From NCBI RefSeq assembly GCF_003932855.1, contig NZ_RQYZ01000012.1, positions 1 to 64,000 on the forward strand: 64,000 nucleotides of DNA. The letters run 5' to 3'. Made by a program: the position numbers and the translations under genes. Shown piece after piece: positions 19,318-27,475 of the stretch. Position 1 is the stretch's first letter. The number at the start of each line of letters is the position of its first letter. The notes beneath the pieces were generated by a model. The model saw nothing but the letters and a program-made list of their open reading frames with translations, had not been told where the DNA came from and ran no database searches. Source of the DNA: Tessaracoccus sp. OH4464_COT-324. Lineage in GTDB: Bacteria > Actinomycetota > Actinomycetes > Propionibacteriales > Propionibacteriaceae.

Positions 19318-19827
19318 CTAGCCGTGGAACAGCGGACGACGATAGCCGTTGGAGCGCGGGCAGATGTGGCTGTTGAAGATGGGCTGCCCGCACACGGGAC
19401 AGGCGGGGCGACCTGCCTCAATGATGCGTTCCACGCGCCCGACAAATTCCCTTGTCCTGCTGGGAGTCAACCAGATCTGGATCAACCGCATATCGTCAGG
19501 ATCCTCGGAGAACAACTCGATCTGGGTGCAAGAGTTGGCGTTGTCCCAGGCCAGGCCGATACCGCCCACCTTGAATTCCACGTCGACAGGAGAATCCAGC
19601 GGGCCCATGTCCCGGGGCGCGAAGGCTTCGGGGATCGGCCGGCCCAGATCCATCAGTTGATCCATCACATCGCCAAGCCGCCGTCCGAGCTTGAGAATCT
19701 GCTGCTTCTCCACCTCAACCGACACCAATTGACCACGACCGGAAATCTGCAGAATGAAGCGCCGCTTACCGGGTTCTCCCAAGGTGCCGAGAACGAACCG
19801 GTCCGGCCGGAAGAACTCCATCAGCAT
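19318..19827 (-). CDS. DUF3090-family protein
   Basis: 169 residues from the ATG at 19827, six bases after AGGAGG. The body resembles DUF3090 throughout (DRFVLGTLGEPGKRRF, then a long beta-rich part). The C-terminus holds CPVCGQPIFNSHICPRSNG, a cysteine cluster that may bind metal. In mycobacteria and streptomycetes this family sits beside a histidine phosphatase, an SCO1664-type protein and mshC; here only the phosphatase remains. Function unknown. Confidence 0.85.
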   Translation of the reverse strand: MLMEFFRPDRFVLGTLGEPGKRRFILQISGRGQLVSVEVEKQQILKLGRRLGDVMDQLMDLGRPIPEAFAPRDMGPLDSPVDVEFKVGGIGLAWDNANSCTQIELFSEDPDDMRLIQIWLTPSRTREFVGRVERIIEAGRPACPVCGQPIFNSHICPRSNGYRRPLFHG

Positions 19828-19844
19828 GTGCAACCTCCTCCCAA

Positions 19845-20438
19845 CTAGTCAGCGGCCGATATCCCTGCCGAGATACTAATGCCTCGCACGCTGGGGGCGT
19901 CCCCGTACTCGACGATACTCACCGATCCCGGGGACACCTGGATGCGCTGATAGTTCGCGAATGGCATCCCGAGGGCATCGGCAAGAATGAGCTTGATCGG
20001 GTCCCCGTGGGTGAACACCGCGACGGTTCTCCCAGGAGATTCATATGCTATCGCCCGCGCCGCAGCCAGAACCCTCTCCCGGACCTCCGGAAGCCGTTCT
20101 CCCGCAGGAAAGAAGACCTGCTCCGGGGTGGCGCACATTCGAGACCAGTAGCTGAGCACCACCTCGTCGTCGAAGCGTCGCCCGGTGAGTTCCCCATAGT
20201 CCACCTCCGTCAGCGCAGCCACCAGCCGGGGCGCGGCGAAACCGGCCAGTCGCGCGGTGGCCACGCACCGCTCCAACGGCGACGAGTAAGCTCGACTCAC
20301 CTGAGCCAAACCAGCTCTCAATCCAGCGGCCTGCGCCTGGCCTACTTCGTCCAGCGGAACCCCAGGAGCGCGTCCAGCGAGGATCCCCGTTGCGTTTGCC
20401 ACGGAGCGCCCGTGTCGCACCAACAGCAGCGTAGTCAT
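19845..20438 (-). CDS. Histidine phosphatase family protein
   Basis: 197 residues. The catalytic RHG motif is in LLVRHGRSVANATG at the N-terminus (His-9); SSPLERCVATA near residue 52 and the second histidine in VFTHGDPIK near 140 complete the phosphoglycerate-mutase-like site. It is of the MSMEG_4193 type, always next to DUF3090 genes. The natural substrate is unknown. Divergent from uppP. Confidence 0.85.
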   Translation of the reverse strand: MTTLLLVRHGRSVANATGILAGRAPGVPLDEVGQAQAAGLRAGLAQVSRAYSSPLERCVATARLAGFAAPRLVAALTEVDYGELTGRRFDDEVVLSYWSRMCATPEQVFFPAGERLPEVRERVLAAARAIAYESPGRTVAVFTHGDPIKLILADALGMPFANYQRIQVSPGSVSIVEYGDAPSVRGISISAGISAAD

Positions 20439-20511
20439 GTGCCCAAGCTACCCCGCTGAGCGTAAGGTTGGCCCCGGCATTCTTGTTTTGTTCCCCTAAG
20501 GAAGGACCGAC

Positions 20512-21336
20512 ATGGGTTGGATCGAGGCCATAGTTCTGGGCATCGTGCAGGGTCTCACGGAGTTTTTGCCGATTTCGTCCAGCGCGCACATCTCGATCGT
20601 CGGCCAGCTGTTCTTCGCGGGCCACGATCCCGGAGCTGCTTTCACGGCCGTGACTCAACTGGGTACTGAGGCCGCTGTCCTCGTCTACTTCGGCAAGGAC
20701 ATCATCCGAATCATCCGGAGCTGGTGCCTGGCTCTCGTCGGCAAGCATGAAAAGGACGACCCGGATGTTCGCATGGGATGGCTGGTGATCATCGGTTCAA
20801 TCCCGATCGTGTTGCTCGGGCTCTTGTTCCAGGACGCCATCGATACTTTCCTGAGGAATCTCTGGATCACCACCGCGATGCTGGCCGGCGTTGCGCTTCT
20901 CCTGGAGGCTGCCGACCGTTTCGGCGCCGAGAACGACCGCGACCTGACCCGACTCACCTGGGGCCACGGCATAGCGTTCGGCTTCTTCCAGGCGGCGGCG
21001 CTGATCCCCGGTGTTTCCCGATCCGGGGCCACGATTTCCGGCGGGCTGTTCCTTGGTTACAACCGCGAAGCTGCGGCACGTTACGCCTTCCTGCTTGCCA
21101 TCCCGGCTGTCTTCGGCTCGGGCCTTTACAAGCTCAAGGACATTGGGGGGGACCAGACAGTGGCGTGGGGCCCGACGATCGTCGCCACCGTGATCTCTTT
21201 CGTAATCGGGTATGCGGTGATCGCCTGGCTGTTGCGCTACATCTCCACGCATTCCTTCCGAGTATTCGTGCTCTACCGACTATTGCTGGCAGCAATCCTC
21301 GTTGTCCTGCTCCTGACCGGCGTGTTGGCCGCGTAG
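20512..21336 (+). CDS. uppP: Undecaprenyl-diphosphatase
   Basis: 274 residues, polytopic membrane protein with about eight helices. It recycles undecaprenyl pyrophosphate for cell-wall synthesis and can confer bacitracin tolerance. The two BacA signatures are present: EFLPISSSAHI near residue 17 and PGVSRSGATISG near residue 167. AAGGAAGG precedes the ATG. Confidence 0.95.
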   Translation: MGWIEAIVLGIVQGLTEFLPISSSAHISIVGQLFFAGHDPGAAFTAVTQLGTEAAVLVYFGKDIIRIIRSWCLALVGKHEKDDPDVRMGWLVIIGSIPIVLLGLLFQDAIDTFLRNLWITTAMLAGVALLLEAADRFGAENDRDLTRLTWGHGIAFGFFQAAALIPGVSRSGATISGGLFLGYNREAAARYAFLLAIPAVFGSGLYKLKDIGGDQTVAWGPTIVATVISFVIGYAVIAWLLRYISTHSFRVFVLYRLLLAAILVVLLLTGVLAA

Positions 21337-21347
21337 GCTGAGGAGCC

Positions 21348-22313
21348 ATGGACAATCGCGCGCTTGGCTTGACCGGCCTGCACGTCTCCCCCATTGGTTT
21401 GGGGACCATGGCGTGGGGACGCGACGTGGAGCCCAACGAAGCCAGGCGGCTGTTGGAGGCCTTCGTGGACCGGGGAGGAAACCTCGTCGACACAGCGCCC
21501 GCCTACGGAGCGGGCACGGCGGAAAAGATCATCGGAGCGACGTTGAAGCGCGGCCTGCCTCGCGAGGAACTGGTGGTCGCTTCCAAGGCGGGTTTCGTGG
21601 TCCGAGACGGCAAGCGCGTCATCGATACATCGCGCGGGGCGTTGCTCGCGGATCTGGAGAACTCGCTCAGACGTCTCAGCACCTCGTACATCGACCTGTG
21701 GCAGATACACGCTTGGGGAGAGGCCCCGCTGGAGGAGACGTTGGCCGCCGCGGATTCCGCTGTCAGCCGTGGCCTGGTTCGCTACGTCGGGGTATCGAAC
21801 TTCGTTGGGTGGCAGACGGCGACCGCAGCCACCTGGCAGTCTGCGCTCCCGGGGCGGGCACGTCTCGCAAGTGTCCAGGTGGAGTACTCGCTGCTGGCCC
21901 GGCGCGCCGAGGTGGAAGTGGTCGGCGCCGCCAGTTACCACGGCCTCGGTTTGATCGCCTGGAGTGCGCTCGGGCGAGGGGCCCTCACCGGCCAGTACCG
22001 CAATGGCAGGCGTCCGCGCGGTTCCCGGGCGGTATCGCAGCACTTCAGCTGGTTCCTGGAGCCGTACCTTCAGCCCCGCTCGGAAGCCATCGTCGACGCT
22101 GTGGCCCATGCCGCGCAGGGACTCGGGCTGACCCCGACGCAGGTGGCGCTCCTATGGGTACGCGACGCCCCACAGGTCGCTTCGGCCCTGGTCGGGCCCC
22201 GCACGCTGGATCAGTTGGACGAAATCATGGACTGCGATGGGAAGCGACTCGTCAACCCTATCGTCGAGGCCCTTGACGACGTCTCGGGCGGGACCAACGC
22301 GCTGCGCAGCTGA
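21348..22313 (+). CDS. Aldo/keto reductase
   Basis: 321 residues, TIM-barrel NADPH-dependent oxidoreductase. Asp and Tyr of the site are in LVDTAPAYGAG (near residue 46), Lys in VVASKAGF near 78, and His in LWQIHAWG near 123. YVGVSNFVGWQ follows near 146. It starts 11 bases after uppP with GAGGAG upstream, so it is likely co-transcribed. In many actinobacteria an aldo/keto reductase accompanies uppP. Substrate unknown. Confidence 0.92.
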   Translation: MDNRALGLTGLHVSPIGLGTMAWGRDVEPNEARRLLEAFVDRGGNLVDTAPAYGAGTAEKIIGATLKRGLPREELVVASKAGFVVRDGKRVIDTSRGALLADLENSLRRLSTSYIDLWQIHAWGEAPLEETLAAADSAVSRGLVRYVGVSNFVGWQTATAATWQSALPGRARLASVQVEYSLLARRAEVEVVGAASYHGLGLIAWSALGRGALTGQYRNGRRPRGSRAVSQHFSWFLEPYLQPRSEAIVDAVAHAAQGLGLTPTQVALLWVRDAPQVASALVGPRTLDQLDEIMDCDGKRLVNPIVEALDDVSGGTNALRS

Positions 22314-23160
22314 CCCGGCGCCCGTCCCTGTCGAAACACCGGTGGCCCAAAAGCCGGTTCCTGATCATCGGGCCGCGCAGCCCACTGCCCCGGCTCCGAG
22401 GACAATAGTTCTAGTCCCGGCCTTGTCACGCGGGGTATTCACCCGAGCACCGTTACCGGTTTTACGACAAGCGTGTCAGGAGAACTCACCACGGGGCTTT
22501 GGTGGAGGGAAAGGGGGGACGAGGTCGCTGCCGGGAGGTCCCGCATCACCAAGGCTTCGCCGTCCAGCTGCTTCCACCTGCTCCTACGAGTCCTCCAGGA
22601 GCTTCTGATCGCCGATAGCCTTCCTCGTCCCCGAGCGTCAACGAGTTGAGCGTGAGATTCACAGGTTGGCGAGTCCCAGCGCCGCACGCATGGAAGGAAG
22701 CTGCGCGACAACCGGGACACCGCCGAACGTCTCAACCATGAGCCGAGCTTCTCGCCTCGGCCAGCCGATCGTAGATCTTCTCCATTCCATGATGCCGTTG
22801 ATGCTCGCCCGTTCGATGGACGCGTCCGAAAGGGCAAGTGGGCTGACCCGGGGCAGGATGCCCGCCGCGCTTTGGGCGCGAGCATCGAACTCGTAGACGG
22901 CTTCCCGCGCGTTCCAGGAGATAGGGTTTGCGCCCTCGATCGTCGGGGCCGGGGATTCCAGGGCGAGACGTAGGATTCGCTAGTCCCCGACGGATTGTCT
23001 GAGAAGTTGAAAGTTGCCGCCAAAGGCGGTGGAACCCTGGTCGATCAGGACGATCCGCGCGCCGAGATCTTCGCGATCTGCCGTATTGTGGCTGGTGAAG
23101 TCCCCCGGCGTGTCTGGAGAGTGAATTCATTGAAAGGATTACTCTCATACCAGGTGTTTC
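22314..23160 (-). pseudogene. Decayed gene of unknown type
   Basis: No intact gene. On the minus strand one frame reads protein-like from about 23108 to 22665 (including LGARIVLIDQGSTAFGGNFQ and later EGANPISWNAREAVYEFD) but has an in-frame TAG after residues SVGD (near 22981) and no good start. Other fragments follow in another frame down to about 22440. I do not recognise the family. The remaining bases (22314-22440) show nothing. Confidence 0.4.
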
Positions 23161-23164
23161 GAAG

Positions 23165-23510
23165 TACCGGTCGGGGCTGCGGGAGCGGGACGTGTGGATG
23201 ATGTTGGAGTCGCAAGGCGGCTATGCCCAGCCGGACTGCGACGATCAAGGCGGTTGCGGGCATGCTGGGGATCGCCTCGCCCAAGTAGTTACGAGTCTGG
23301 GTGAAGCAGGACGAGATCGATGCCGGGAAGCGTCCCGGGACGGCTAGCGAGGAGTCCGCGAAGCTGAAGCGCCTGTGTAAGGAGAACGCCGAGCTGCGAC
23401 GGGCTAACGAGATTTTGAAGACGGCCTCGCCTTGTCTATCGCGGCGGAACTCGACCGCCCGCACCGGTTTGAGTCGCCCTCATCGAGCGCCTCTACCGCG
23501 CCCAGGGATG
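23165..23510 (+). pseudogene. IS3-family transposase OrfA remnant
   Basis: Fragments in two frames match an IS3-family OrfA: KYRSGLRERDVWMMLESQ first, then after a shift RTATIKAVAGMLGIASP, then a TAG, then VKQDEIDAGKRPG and the leucine-zipper part KENAELRRANEILK. The sequence shifts again after that, and no OrfB catalytic region follows. It is a dead fragment. Confidence 0.75.
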
Positions 23511-23816
23511 ACACGGCAGATCTCGGCGTCACAAGTTCAATCTGACGGTTTCTGGTCAAGGTTGGACCCCGGTTGGGTTTTCCTGCATTGCGGCCCGCTC
23601 AGGATGACCATTCGGAGCCGCCTAGCCGTCACGTTGACCGCCAGTAGCAGCTCCACAGCGCTGGGCGGCACAACGTATTCCGAGAGGCAAGGGAACCAGC
23701 GCGTCAGAGGACAGTCCCGACGGTCCAAGCCGCTGAAACTCGACGCTGCCCCGTCGCCGATTTGGCAGGATCGGCAAGCATTGGTAGAGTTCAGTTTCGC
23801 TCCAGTACGGAGCGAA
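23511..23816. other. Non-coding stretch before tRNA-Leu
   Basis: About 300 bases with no gene I can support, probably the end of the IS3 remnant plus the tRNA promoter region. Confidence 0.4.
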
Positions 23817-23902
23817 GTCCGGGTGGCGGAATAGGTAGACGCGCTAGCTTGAGGTGCTAGTGCCCGTTACAGGGCGTGGAGGTTCAAGTCCTCTCTCGGA
23901 CA
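23817..23902 (+). tRNA. tRNA-Leu(GAG)
   Basis: 86 nt class II tRNA. The acceptor stem GTCCGGG pairs with CTCGGAC (one G-T), the anticodon stem CTAGC/GCTAG frames the loop TTGAGGT with GAG at 34-36, there is a long variable arm, and the T-loop is GTTCAAGTC. The 3' CCA is not encoded. It reads CTC and CTT codons. Confidence 0.95.
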
Positions 23903-23913
23903 CCGTGGAGTAT

Positions 23914-23952
23914 CCCGCTTAGCAGCAGGGGCTGCTGGGCGGGTTTTCTTTT
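23914..23952 (+). terminator. Terminator after tRNA-Leu
   Basis: A 13-bp stem with two T-G pairs (23914-23926 with 23931-23943), loop AGGG, followed by TTTTCTTTT. One of the best intrinsic terminators in the window. Confidence 0.88.
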
Positions 23953-24182
23953 GATCGATTCGGCCCCGCCCGGCCTGGTTTGAGTTCTCTCGTCCCGAGG
24001 GGCGCAGCCGCGCTAAACAACATGACCGCTCGGCACTCCTTGTACCCCGCTGTGGCCCAGGCTTTGTGCCCCGCCCGAGCCGGACTGTGCGTCTTGACCG
24101 TCCATCGGCTTCCGAGCAAGATCGTTTCCTACCTCTTGCGGTACGGATAAGACGATCGTCAGGAGGCCCGGGCAGCAAGACA

Positions 24183-24214
24183 GAGGTGGGGCACCCCCAC
24201 GGGCACCCCACCTC
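24183..24214 (-). terminator. Terminator after the sialidase 3' part
   Basis: Minus-strand GAGGTGGGGTGCCC pairs with GGGTGCCCCACCTC (14 bp with two wobble pairs, loop GTGG), 25 bases below the LPKTGV stop. There is only a weak T-run. It shows that the gene ends here and no membrane anchor lies further on. Confidence 0.6.
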
Positions 24215-24238
24215 GATCTGCGTTGAGCAGTTGATCGC

Positions 24239-25045
24239 TCAGACGCCGGTCTTCGGCAAACCTGGCTTCTTCACAACCGGCTTCGACGGCTTGCCCGGCT
24301 TCGACGGCTTGCCCGGCTTCACCGGGTCAGACGGCTTGCCCGGCTTCACCGGGGGCATCGGCTTGCTGTCCACGCCGTATCCGAGCCAACGCGGGGTGAC
24401 CTCAGCGGTCTTCCCCAGCGAGAGTCCGGCGACGTTGCCCACCTTCAGCTTCGGGCCACCGCTCCAGGCCTTCCACTTGATCGGCTTCGCGCCGGAAGGA
24501 GCGGACCAGATGTTCCAAGACTTTCCTGCCCCGGCTTGAACACCGTTCACGGACAACACCTTTCGGCCCTTAACAGCCTTGGCATCCAACGGCAGTAGGG
24601 AACGCGGCACAGACATCGTCGACCGCTCTCCGACAGGGCTCTGCTCGAACTCGACGGGGAACCCAGCAGCCTGCGCAGCGGTGATCGGATCATCGAATTC
24701 ACCCTTGGCGCACGCACCCCATGCGGCATCGCCTTCCACCGAGTCGACCACGACGTATACCCCGCCATTGGCGGAGCAGGTCTTCGCAGCCTCGTCGTCC
24801 ACAGGCGTAGTCACCAGTTTGGGAGCAGGCGGACAAGCAACCACATCCGGAATCGTCAACGTCCACTCAGCAACCGCACCCTCAGCCAACACAAAACCAG
24901 CCTTGGCCACAGGCACCCGAACCGTCTTCTCATCAACCCGCTCCTGAGAGTACTCAACACCCTCCACCTCAGGAATAACCACCTCAGCCAACTTGCCACA
25001 CTCAGGCACAGTCAACGAAGGAGCCAACGGAGTCACCGCTATCCG
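24239..25045 (-). pseudogene. Out-of-frame 3' part of the sialidase/surface protein gene, ending LPKTGV
   Basis: About 270 codons reading through a cell-surface type C-terminal region: a short domain starting LTVPECGKLAEVVIPE, a second globular part with VNGVQAGAGKSWNIWSAPSG, then a Lys/Pro/Gly repeat and LPKTGV followed directly by a stop. It has no start signal or signal peptide of its own. Its 5' end overlaps the end of the upstream sialidase frame by about 50 bases in the +1 frame, so it is best seen as that gene's displaced C-terminus. The first 200 bases prefer T-ending codons, unlike the sialidase. An LPXTG motif without the hydrophobic anchor cannot be sorted normally. Confidence 0.7.
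24281..24343 (-). repeat. Short tandem repeat coding Lys-Pro-Gly-Lys-Pro-Ser
   Basis: Two identical 18-bp units (24281-24298 and 24299-24316) and a 27-bp variant (24317-24343). They encode a stalk-like wall-spanning segment near the C-terminus and could change length by slippage. Confidence 0.8.
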
Positions 25046-27383
25046 CGACAAGCGCATGCACCGCGAGTTCCGCGACAGAGGCGAATTTCATGCCCGGCTG
25101 GGAGTTGTAGGTGTCCTTGATCGTCAAACGCAGATACTTTGACTTGTGGCCAACGAGATCAACGAACTGCTGCGCTGAACTGTTGGGCCAGCGGCCTTCG
25201 GCAACCGGGCGAAGGTTCGCCAAATCGTCACCAACCAGGATTTGGTAGTCCGCGATCCTGCCATTGTCACCGCCGGTGCGGCGCGGAGCATGCATCAAGA
25301 ACCCAAGATCCTGCGGCTCTTCGCCCAGTTTAAGGTCGATGTTGAGCGGCAGCCGAACCGAAGTGTTCCACGGGGAATGCCACATGCTGTCGAGATCGTC
25401 GTCGAACATCTTCGATGGCGGCTCGGCATTTTGCCCGCCTTGGAACGGCAAATCATTGACCAGCTCGACATCCAACTTGCGCGAGGCGCTCTGCCCCGGA
25501 CGGAGTTGCAACTCCACCGGAACCTCACCTGTCACGGCCACGTCACCGAAGGTGCCCTGGGCCACAAGCACGTGTGTTGCCGGGTCCGCAGCGGATGGCG
25601 CGGTCACGGAAACCTGATAGGTCTTCGTCTGACCTGCAGACACGTTGATATCAACCGGCCCGCTCACGGACCAGCCCGCAGGAACGCTGAACTCGACCGA
25701 GCCGACAGCCGCTTTACTGCCCTTGTTCGTGACAGTGAAGGAGACTGAGTTCTCCCCGCGCCGCACCGTTTGCAACTCGTGGCCGATCTGAACTCGCAGC
25801 AGCTTCAGCCAGTCAAGGGACACCGGCATGTACTCGATGCGGGGGCCGGGCCCCTCAAAGAGCAGACCGTACTTGCCCTGCTGGTTGAGTGGCGTGAGGG
25901 TCGAATAGGCCATCTCGCCGGGGGCGAAAACCTTGTGTTGCGACCATGTCTTACCGTCGTCGAGCGAAACACGGACGGCGCCGTTTCGTCTACCCGAAGC
26001 GCTAAACGAGTTCGAGAAGAGGAGCACCTTGGCATCCTCGCTGCCCTGTGCTGCGTTCGGGAACGCACGAATGATCGAGGCGTTGTTGACGGGGTCGACG
26101 AGGGACTGATCCACGTGCAGATCGGTCCACGTCTGACCCTGATCCTTCGAGTAGGCAACCCAGCGACCGCCCCCGCCGCTGGAACGGCGCGAGTTCATCA
26201 TCAGAGTCCCGTCCGAAAGCTCAACGACCTTGTTCTCGTCCATGCCCGGTCCGATTGGGGAGCCGACATGCCAGGTCTGGCCGTGGTCATCGGAAAACAC
26301 TGAGGCCGCGTAGTAACCGCCACCCACCTTGGCGAAGGTGAACTGCTGCACCAAGCGACCGGCCTTCGGGCCGTAGCGGAGTTGGATCCCCTCACCGGAG
26401 GCGGCAAACCGGCTGCGCCAGAGGTTGGTCTCACCGTTGGGAACGATGTCGCCCGTGATCACGCGGGGCTGGGACCAGGACACACCGTCGTCGGTAGATT
26501 CCACCACCACAGCATGCAGGACGTTGCGCTGCTGCGGGTCAGTGCCCACCCCAGAGCCTTGGAAGCTCTGATCATATGACTTGACGAAGAAAGCGAAGAT
26601 CTTGTCCTGATCGTGGTCCACGACGTACGAGGGGTCGGAGTAGCCGAATTTGGCTGGACCACCCTGCCCGGCCGCGATGGTCGTCGGTTCCTCCCAGCTC
26701 TTGCCGCCATCTTTGGAAACGCGTTGGATGATGTGGTTCGGGTTCGGCGCATCACCGCAGTTGTTCGGGCGGCCGTCCCAGGCCGCGAGCAGCCAACCGT
26801 TCTTCGGCGATACCGTGAGTGCGGGAATCCGGTGACAGGTAAACCCGAAGTCTCCCGGATTGGCTAGAACTCGTGAAACACCGTCTTCCAGTTCGGGCCA
26901 CACGATTGGCTCCGGATCACCCACCGCGACCTGGTTCTCGATAGTGATCGACGGGTAGATGGTTCCCGTCGCTGTTCCCGATGCCGTCCAGGTCACGGAG
27001 AACTTCGCAAAACCCTGCTGCAGATCCTGCTCGGTGATCGTGTAGGTGGTGTTCCTACCGCAGTTGTACTTCCCACCCGGGCCGGCTGGCAGATTCCGCC
27101 AGTTGCATGCGTTGGCATTGACGACGGAATCCGAAACGACGGAAATGTTGCTGATCTCGCTCAGATTTGCCTCAATGCGATAGCTGAGATTAAGCACATC
27201 ACCGACTTGGTACTTCGTCTTCTGCGGGGCAATGCTGGTCAGCCGCACCCTAGCCCATTCCCCAGAAACCCAAGTTCCGGGATCCACCGGGTCGGCGTTG
27301 GCCAGCCCGGCCGGCAGCACGAGAACCAACGCGAGCAGCGCCACGATTAGTCCTCGCAGCCCCCTCGGTCTGCGAACAGTCAT
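25002..27383 (-). CDS. nanH: Secreted sialidase (GH33) with NEW3 and CBM32-like domains
   Basis: 793 residues from the ATG at 27383, preceded by AGAGAGGA. The signal peptide (about residues 1-31) ends at ANA before DP. An N-terminal Ig-like domain is followed by the six-bladed sialidase propeller: the FRIP-type motif is CHRIPAL, and five Asp-boxes are visible (SKDGGKSW, STDDGVSW, SDDHGQTW, SKDQGQTW, SLDDGKTW). Then come a NEW3 domain (VTNKGSKAAVGSVEF region) and a galactose-binding F5/8C domain (MFDDDLDSMWHS region), the layout known from Micromonospora sialidase. It cleaves terminal sialic acid outside the cell. The frame stops just after the last domain, at a junction with the displaced LPXTG part. 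No nan catabolic genes are nearby. Confidence 0.9.
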   Translation of the reverse strand: MTVRRPRGLRGLIVALLALVLVLPAGLANADPVDPGTWVSGEWARVRLTSIAPQKTKYQVGDVLNLSYRIEANLSEISNISVVSDSVVNANACNWRNLPAGPGGKYNCGRNTTYTITEQDLQQGFAKFSVTWTASGTATGTIYPSITIENQVAVGDPEPIVWPELEDGVSRVLANPGDFGFTCHRIPALTVSPKNGWLLAAWDGRPNNCGDAPNPNHIIQRVSKDGGKSWEEPTTIAAGQGGPAKFGYSDPSYVVDHDQDKIFAFFVKSYDQSFQGSGVGTDPQQRNVLHAVVVESTDDGVSWSQPRVITGDIVPNGETNLWRSRFAASGEGIQLRYGPKAGRLVQQFTFAKVGGGYYAASVFSDDHGQTWHVGSPIGPGMDENKVVELSDGTLMMNSRRSSGGGGRWVAYSKDQGQTWTDLHVDQSLVDPVNNASIIRAFPNAAQGSEDAKVLLFSNSFSASGRRNGAVRVSLDDGKTWSQHKVFAPGEMAYSTLTPLNQQGKYGLLFEGPGPRIEYMPVSLDWLKLLRVQIGHELQTVRRGENSVSFTVTNKGSKAAVGSVEFSVPAGWSVSGPVDINVSAGQTKTYQVSVTAPSAADPATHVLVAQGTFGDVAVTGEVPVELQLRPGQSASRKLDVELVNDLPFQGGQNAEPPSKMFDDDLDSMWHSPWNTSVRLPLNIDLKLGEEPQDLGFLMHAPRRTGGDNGRIADYQILVGDDLANLRPVAEGRWPNSSAQQFVDLVGHKSKYLRLTIKDTYNSQPGMKFASVAELAVHALVADSGDSVGSFVDCA

Positions 27384-27475
27384 GTCATCCTCTCTGATGG
27401 CAGCCATAAATCAAGAGAACTCTAACTCAACAGACATCGGATCTCTACAAGGCTACGTACCTTGCCCGGATTCGC

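Noticed and set aside
19207-19848. TTG with GGGAGG opening a Pro-rich protein (SPQQPPIAPGAQTG)
   Set aside because: The start looks good, but almost all of it is antisense to the solid DUF3090 gene. At most it is a truncated relic.
23890-23905. Encoded CCA end of tRNA-Leu
   Set aside because: The bases after the discriminator read CCG, so the CCA must be added after transcription.
24980-25060. Programmed frameshift joining the sialidase to its LPXTG part
   Set aside because: No slippery sequence or downstream pseudoknot is apparent, and the base-usage change points to recombination or mutation instead.
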